Assembly: GCA_045617625.1 (NCBI GenBank)
Contig: JAZLJA010000055.1
Span: forward strand, 1 to 64,000
Source: Firm-04 sp045617625
GTDB taxonomy: Bacteria > Bacillota > Clostridia > Oscillospirales > Ruminococcaceae
Direction of reading: 5' to 3'
DNA: 64,000 nucleotides
A model generated the notes under the pieces. That model saw nothing but the letters and a program-made list of their open reading frames with translations. It was not told the DNA's origin and did not search any database. Below, piece after piece: positions 59,952-64,000 of the stretch (the first letter of the stretch is position 1; each line of letters opens with the position of its first letter). The position numbers and the translations under genes were made by a program.

Positions 59952-60920
59952 TTATCCCCACTCTGACGCCGCTGACTTTGTTGCCGCAACGGCTTCTGCC
60001 ATGTTGAGATAGAGATTCTCATCCACAAGCGTTGTCGTTGTTTCGGTGGTTTCTTCCTCGGTTGGGGGCGTTGCAAAGGTGGTGATCTCAACGGGCGTTG
60101 TACGCATACCGGTGGTAGAAACAACGGGCGGTGTTGTATGTATGCCGGTTGTGGTGACACGCGGCGTTGTAGTGGAGCGCGGTGGCGTCGTTGTAGAACG
60201 AGGCGGCGTTGTAGTGGAGCGCGGTGGCGTCGTTGTAGAACGAGGCGGCGGTGTTGTGGAGTGCGGCGGTGTTGTGGTAGAACGCGGCGGTTGTGTGGTG
60301 GTGATGCGTTCCGTGGTGGATTCCGCGGTTTGCGGCGGATCCACGGGCGTGGTCAACTCACTCTGCTCCGAGAGTTCGATGGGGTCTGTCGGCGCAGAGG
60401 GTTCGGTCTGCTCGGAGGATGGTTCTGTCGGTTCAGTTTGTTCGGGCGGCTCGGTATTTTCGCCGCTGTCACTGTTTTCTGCGGTAGTGCCTGTCACATC
60501 GGTGGCGGTGCCTGTGGTCGTTGTGACATTTGATTTCACCGTTGTGACAGTGGTTATCGCGCCTTGCGAGCCGATATCATCGGTTGAATCGGTCACGGTG
60601 GTGGCAGATGTCACAACGGGTGTGGATTCATCGGGTTTGATGGGCGGCTCAGCTTTGTGATTCCAGACAAATGCCGAAATCGCTACGATGCCGATGCACG
60701 CGACAGCTGCGCCGATCATGGCGATCCTGCGCTGCCAGATCGGTTTTGCGGTTGTGGGTGATTCCGCAGAGATACGTTTTTTCACGGATTTGCGGATTCT
60801 TGCGAGAGCGGCTTTTTCTGCGGCATCGGGTTTTCCGGGCAGCATTGCTGAGAGCAGGTCGCCGGTTTCGTCAGGTGACAATCCTGCCAGGATCTGCTCA
60901 AAATTATCCTCAAAACGCAT
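59952..60920 (-). CDS. Probable anti-sigma factor with Thr/Pro-rich external repeats
   Basis: The 322-residue product has a cytoplasmic N-terminal part (about 1-62), one membrane helix (about 64-84), and an external region almost wholly of Thr, Pro, Ser, Glu. Near 205-265 it has tandem PPRSTTT units. The last 20 residues (ENLYLNMAEAVAATKSAA) could form a helix. GGAGGTGA sets the ATG at 60920, which overlaps the sigma gene by 11 bases. Position after a sigma gene and topology make it an anti-sigma factor by inference. Unlike RsgI-type proteins of cellulolytic Clostridia it has no carbohydrate-binding module. Confidence 0.7.
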   Translation of the reverse strand: MRFEDNFEQILAGLSPDETGDLLSAMLPGKPDAAEKAALARIRKSVKKRISAESPTTAKPIWQRRIAMIGAAVACIGIVAISAFVWNHKAEPPIKPDESTPVVTSATTVTDSTDDIGSQGAITTVTTVKSNVTTTTGTATDVTGTTAENSDSGENTEPPEQTEPTEPSSEQTEPSAPTDPIELSEQSELTTPVDPPQTAESTTERITTTQPPRSTTTPPHSTTPPPRSTTTPPRSTTTPPRSTTTPPRSTTTPRVTTTGIHTTPPVVSTTGMRTTPVEITTFATPPTEEETTETTTTLVDENLYLNMAEAVAATKSAASEWG

Positions 60921-61479
60921 CTGCTTCACCTCCCAACCGTTTCCGTAATTTTTCCAGAGCCCGCAGCAAACGCTGTTCCACGGTGCCCTTTCGCATCGAG
61001 AGCCGTTCACCGATCTCCGCTGCCGACTGCCCGAAGAAATATCGCCAAAGCACGATGCTGCAATCGGGTTCGCCAAGCGAATGCACCGCGTCGATCAGCA
61101 CTTGATTGCGCTCTTTCTCTAAATACTGCGTATCAGGCGAGGGTGTGTCATCCTCGATGGTTTCTGTCAGTTCTGTTTGTGCGGCTTCGTTTTTTCCTGC
61201 CAACGTGCTGCGTCTGCGCATTTTGTCGATGCACAGATTGGCTGTCATGGTGGCGAGCAGGCCTGCAATCGAGCCGCGTTTCAAATCAATCTGTTCCCGC
61301 TTCTGATAAAACGAGAACAGCACATCGCTGCATAGTTCTTCCAGTTCTTCCTCGGTCAGACAGCCGCTGAGTTTTCGCCTTGCAACGGCATAGACCAAGC
61401 CTGTGTACTGCTCCAAAAGCTGTTTGCAGCCCGATTCCGGCTTTTCCAGCAGCAGTTTTCGGAGTTCCTCATCCGACAC
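60910..61479 (-). CDS. ECF-type RNA polymerase sigma factor
   Basis: The product of about 189 residues has region 2 (CSDVLFSFYQKREQIDLKRG and TMTANLCIDKMRRR, about 48-90) and region 4 (LGEPDCSIVLWRYFFGQSAAEI and MRKGTVEQRLLRALEKLRKRL, each partly quoted: DCSIVLWRYFFGQSAAEI and KGTVEQRLLRALEKL). GTG 61479 is chosen because GAGGTGA lies about eight bases upstream; an ATG six codons earlier (61497) has no ribosome site and is the alternative. It overlaps its putative anti-sigma gene by 11 bases. No ECF promoter of its own could be defined in 61498-61635. Confidence 0.85.
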   Translation of the reverse strand: MSDEELRKLLLEKPESGCKQLLEQYTGLVYAVARRKLSGCLTEEELEELCSDVLFSFYQKREQIDLKRGSIAGLLATMTANLCIDKMRRRSTLAGKNEAAQTELTETIEDDTPSPDTQYLEKERNQVLIDAVHSLGEPDCSIVLWRYFFGQSAAEIGERLSMRKGTVEQRLLRALEKLRKRLGGEADAF

Positions 61480-61635
61480 GCCATTCACCTCACACATTCT
61501 GCGCGATGTGATGCTTGTTATCCCTTCATTTCGTTATACGAGATTTTCGTGTGGGAAACTACATCTTTTTTCGCACTGAAATATATTTCAAACTTTTATA
61601 ATAAAAAACTGCACTTTCTCATTGGGCGAGGGACG

Positions 61636-62871
61636 TTATCTTGCCTTATTTTCGCTCGTTGCCGCATGATGTCCTGCCCATGCGCCCGATGCCCATGCCC
61701 AGTCGAGATTATATCCGCCGCAGTCGCCGTCCACATCGAGCAGTTCACCGCAAAAATACAGGTTCTTCTGAATTTTCGAGGCGAGAGATGCATCCACGCA
61801 TTGCCCTGCGATGCCGCCTGCCGTCACCTGTGCCTGTGCAAACTTTGCTTTGCCGCATACGGGGAAACGCCAGTCATTCAGCAAGCGCAGCAGCTTGATT
61901 TTCGCGTTGTCAGTGCCAAGCAGTTCTGCAACTGTGCCGCCTGCCGTGCCGACAGCCTGTTTCACCAGCACTTCCGCGACACGCTTGGGCAGCAGACCTG
62001 TGAGCAAGTCGCCGCAAGCCGCATTTGCACGGATCTGCGTCAGTTCTGTCAGTTTGGAGAGCCCACCGTCGGCATCTGACTGCCACGATTCGGGCAGCAC
62101 ATCGAGGGAGATTTGCAGCTTGCCGCCCTCTGTGGCTGCAAGCCGCGAAAGGTTGAACAGGCAAATGCCCGACAATGCCGTATCCGTGAATTGCACTTCC
62201 CCGACTTCTCTGCCGCGCACCTTTCCCTCCGCGATTGCCGAAACCGACGCGCGCACACGCATTCCTTTCAGCGGGCGAAGTAAATTCGCATCGCTTGGGA
62301 TGGGGCAAAGCGCGGGCATCGGCGGGATGATGGTGTGCCCAAGCCGTTTCAGGATGGGGTAAAGACTGCCATCGGTGCCGCAGGCGGGTGCTGCCGCGCC
62401 CCCTGCCGCGAGAATGACCGCATCGGCGGAATATTTCGCATTACCTGCAAAAATCAACCATGCGCCGTTTTTCTGCGGCTGTAAGTCTGTCACCATGCAG
62501 TCGGTGATTTCCGTGACACCGAGCCGTGCAGCCTCCATGCGCAGTGCATCCAGCACCGATGCCGCCGCATTGCTGCAAGGGTACATCCGTCCTTCGTCAT
62601 CTGTGCGGGTATAAAGCCCAAGCTGCTGAAAGAACACTTCCGTGTCAAACCGTGATAAGATCTGCTTTGCCTGCGGCAGTGTGCCGTGATAGCGCGAGAA
62701 ATCGTGCCCGCTGTGTCCGAGATTGCATCTGCCGTTGCCTGTCAGCAGCAATTTTTTGCCAACACGCGGCAGACGTTCCAGAATCGTGACGGCTGCGCCT
62801 GCCCGTGCTGCGGCGATCGCGGCAGAAAGCCCCGAAGCACCGCCGCCGACGATCATCACCTGACGGCTCAT
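61636..62871 (-). CDS. HI0933-family NAD(P)/FAD-dependent oxidoreductase
   Basis: The 411-residue product has the N-terminal FAD dinucleotide motif MIVGGGASGLSAAIAAARAG, the family-specific KKLLLTGNGRCNLGH, an inserted domain and the C-terminal VTAGGIAGQCVDASL and GELLDVDGDCGGYNLDWAWASG. This is the HI0933/BaiN-like flavoprotein family, whose reactions are poorly known. It starts within the stop of the upstream membrane gene (ATGA), so the two are coupled. Confidence 0.92.
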   Translation of the reverse strand: MSRQVMIVGGGASGLSAAIAAARAGAAVTILERLPRVGKKLLLTGNGRCNLGHSGHDFSRYHGTLPQAKQILSRFDTEVFFQQLGLYTRTDDEGRMYPCSNAAASVLDALRMEAARLGVTEITDCMVTDLQPQKNGAWLIFAGNAKYSADAVILAAGGAAAPACGTDGSLYPILKRLGHTIIPPMPALCPIPSDANLLRPLKGMRVRASVSAIAEGKVRGREVGEVQFTDTALSGICLFNLSRLAATEGGKLQISLDVLPESWQSDADGGLSKLTELTQIRANAACGDLLTGLLPKRVAEVLVKQAVGTAGGTVAELLGTDNAKIKLLRLLNDWRFPVCGKAKFAQAQVTAGGIAGQCVDASLASKIQKNLYFCGELLDVDGDCGGYNLDWAWASGAWAGHHAATSENKAR

Positions 62872-63986
62872 GCGTCCAATCTCCGCAGCTCGTAGTCGCC
62901 GCGGTCATCCTTTACGGTTCCGGGCAGCAGCATCAGTGCCGCCACGATCACCGAAAGCACCGTGAGCAGAATATCCTTGATCAGTTCGAGGCGCGGTTTT
63001 GCAAGATCGTCGTGTTTGAGGATTTGGGGCAGATCTTTCAGCGTGGGCATGAGTTTTGTATGCTCACCGATCAGCCAGCTGTTTTCTTTGCCCTGTTCCA
63101 GCAGCTGTTTCAGTTCCGAACGGGACATTCCATAGATTTCCATGAGTTCGTCATCGTCATAGATGGCAAGGTCTGCGGTGACAGTGTCAAGAGCTTCCTG
63201 CATTTCATCCACATCAAATTCGCCCGATTCCACTGATTCCGCAAAAGTTTTCGAGATATCCTGTGCCATGCAGAATGTCGGGGCGAAGAATGCCGTTGCA
63301 ATGCAGATGACCGCACAGAGCACTGCACCGATTTTGCTCATCTTGCCGCCGAATTTGCGAATGCACAGCACACCGATCAGCAATCCGAGATAGCCGCCCA
63401 TGAACGAAATGAAGTTTGCCTGCCACAGCAGAAACGTGAAGCCGAAAATGAACACTGCGGCAATCACGATGCCAATCACCGTGCCGATGGGGTTTGCTCG
63501 TTTGGAGGATTTGGTTTCTCGCTGTTCTTCGAGGTGATTGCTGAGATCCGATACACATGCATTGCACAGCGATGCACCGACACCCTGCACGAGATACGGT
63601 GCGGAGAGACGCAGATCATCGCCGCATGCCATGCAGCACGGTTCCAGCCCGACTTCGTGTGCTGCGGCAACCAGTGCCGCGACGTTCGCCGCTGCGTTTT
63701 CTTCGGTTTCCTTTTTGGAAAACTGAATGCGGGCCTGTAAGGTTGCTTTCTCGAAAGAAACGGCTGCAATGCCGGATTGCTGGGTTTCCCACATGGTAAA
63801 CCACGCATTCGGATTCATTTCCGAATCAGCAGGCTGTCTGCCCGCCAGACGAAACAGCAAGCCCTGACTTTTATCAAGCATCTGGATATAGACGTCATAG
63901 TTGTCATATCTGCCGAAAAACATTTTCGACTGCGCATCATAACGCAAGCCCACACGATCCTGAAATTCTGCCACACGAAATCCCAT
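62868..63986 (-). CDS. Membrane protein with Cys-pair zinc motif, function unknown
   Basis: The 372-residue product has a soluble N-terminal domain (about 1-115) and a zinc-type pair (CCMACGDD near 118 and CNACVSD near 142). A basic linker is followed by three membrane helices (about 168-186, 190-207 and 215-240), an acidic helical segment with many Glu and Asp, and a last membrane helix (about 335-356). I do not recognise the family. GAGAGG before ATG 63986 supports the start, so the gene is complete although it lies 14 bases from the window end. Confidence 0.75.
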   Translation of the reverse strand: MGFRVAEFQDRVGLRYDAQSKMFFGRYDNYDVYIQMLDKSQGLLFRLAGRQPADSEMNPNAWFTMWETQQSGIAAVSFEKATLQARIQFSKKETEENAAANVAALVAAAHEVGLEPCCMACGDDLRLSAPYLVQGVGASLCNACVSDLSNHLEEQRETKSSKRANPIGTVIGIVIAAVFIFGFTFLLWQANFISFMGGYLGLLIGVLCIRKFGGKMSKIGAVLCAVICIATAFFAPTFCMAQDISKTFAESVESGEFDVDEMQEALDTVTADLAIYDDDELMEIYGMSRSELKQLLEQGKENSWLIGEHTKLMPTLKDLPQILKHDDLAKPRLELIKDILLTVLSVIVAALMLLPGTVKDDRGDYELRRLDA

Positions 63987-64000
63987 ACATAAAACCTCTC

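Noticed and set aside
60166..60290. Tandem repeat possibly a CRISPR or regulatory array
   Set aside because: It encodes the PPRSTTT units of the anti-sigma exterior in frame, without unique spacers.

Overview
The window looks like chromosomal DNA from a cellulosome-producing, low-motility gut Firmicute of the Ruminococcus type (R. flavefaciens / R. champanellensis-like). The reasons are: a scaffoldin with six cohesins, two genes ending in the X-module/dockerin (XDoc) pair described for R. flavefaciens ScaB and CttA, a GH9 and a GH10 enzyme with Thr-rich linkers and type I dockerins, an ispH-rpsA fusion (typical of Clostridia), strong Shine-Dalgarno sequences and TTGACA-17-TATAAT promoters, and an HrcA/CIRCE operator. 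The species is an inference from gene content only.

Layout. 1-5.1 kb: a 5'-truncated XDoc gene and a six-cohesin scaffoldin, each closed by nearly the same terminator. 5.2-13 kb: a lipoprotein, then a membrane zinc-ribbon protein, a DacF-type carboxypeptidase and the IspH-S1 fusion, then a two-gene unit with a VWA/solute-binding fusion. 13-24.4 kb: CIRCE-controlled htpG, dockerin-bearing GH9, yajC, a methyltransferase, a DUF4364-like regulator, a chorismate synthase with altered signature residues, dockerin-bearing GH10, a MIF homologue and an XRE regulator. 24.4-29.1 kb (minus): folD, lgt and an M16 peptidase pair in one tightly overlapped operon. 29.3-33.7 kb: a 1240-residue cytosolic protein joining a LacI-type sensor, GGDEF, EAL and a beta-helix, translationally coupled to plsY. 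33.7-34.3 kb: decayed gene tails. 34.3-41.1 kb: an ECF sigma / anti-sigma / ABC transporter / lipoprotein operon. 41.2-44.2 kb (minus): tRNA-Lys and rpmG-secE-nusG-rplK-rplA. 44.3-49.4 kb: MoxR-DUF58-transglutaminase. 49.4-54.3 kb: two zinc-ribbon/TM2 paralogues and a VTC-DUF4956-beta-helix lipoprotein operon. 54.4-59.7 kb: Xaa-Pro peptidase (minus), trmB, pyrC, Lrp regulator and aminotransferase. 59.9-64 kb (minus): a second ECF sigma/anti-sigma pair, an HI0933-type flavoprotein and a membrane protein.

How the genes work together. The scaffoldin can collect dockerin-bearing enzymes such as the GH9 and GH10 proteins found here, and its XDoc (shared with the upstream gene) is the module that in R. 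flavefaciens anchors components to the surface cohesin ScaE. Several other units act at the envelope: D-Ala carboxypeptidase, Lgt, PlsY, YajC/SecE, two sigma/anti-sigma sensors and the VTC operon. A dispersed intergenic repeat family (at least six copies, core TATCTGCGATGCATT) sits at gene ends throughout the window.

The most unusual items are the LacI-GGDEF-EAL-beta-helix protein, the chorismate synthase that breaks all three family signatures, the permease fused to a lipoprotein-like domain, and the dispersed repeat family.
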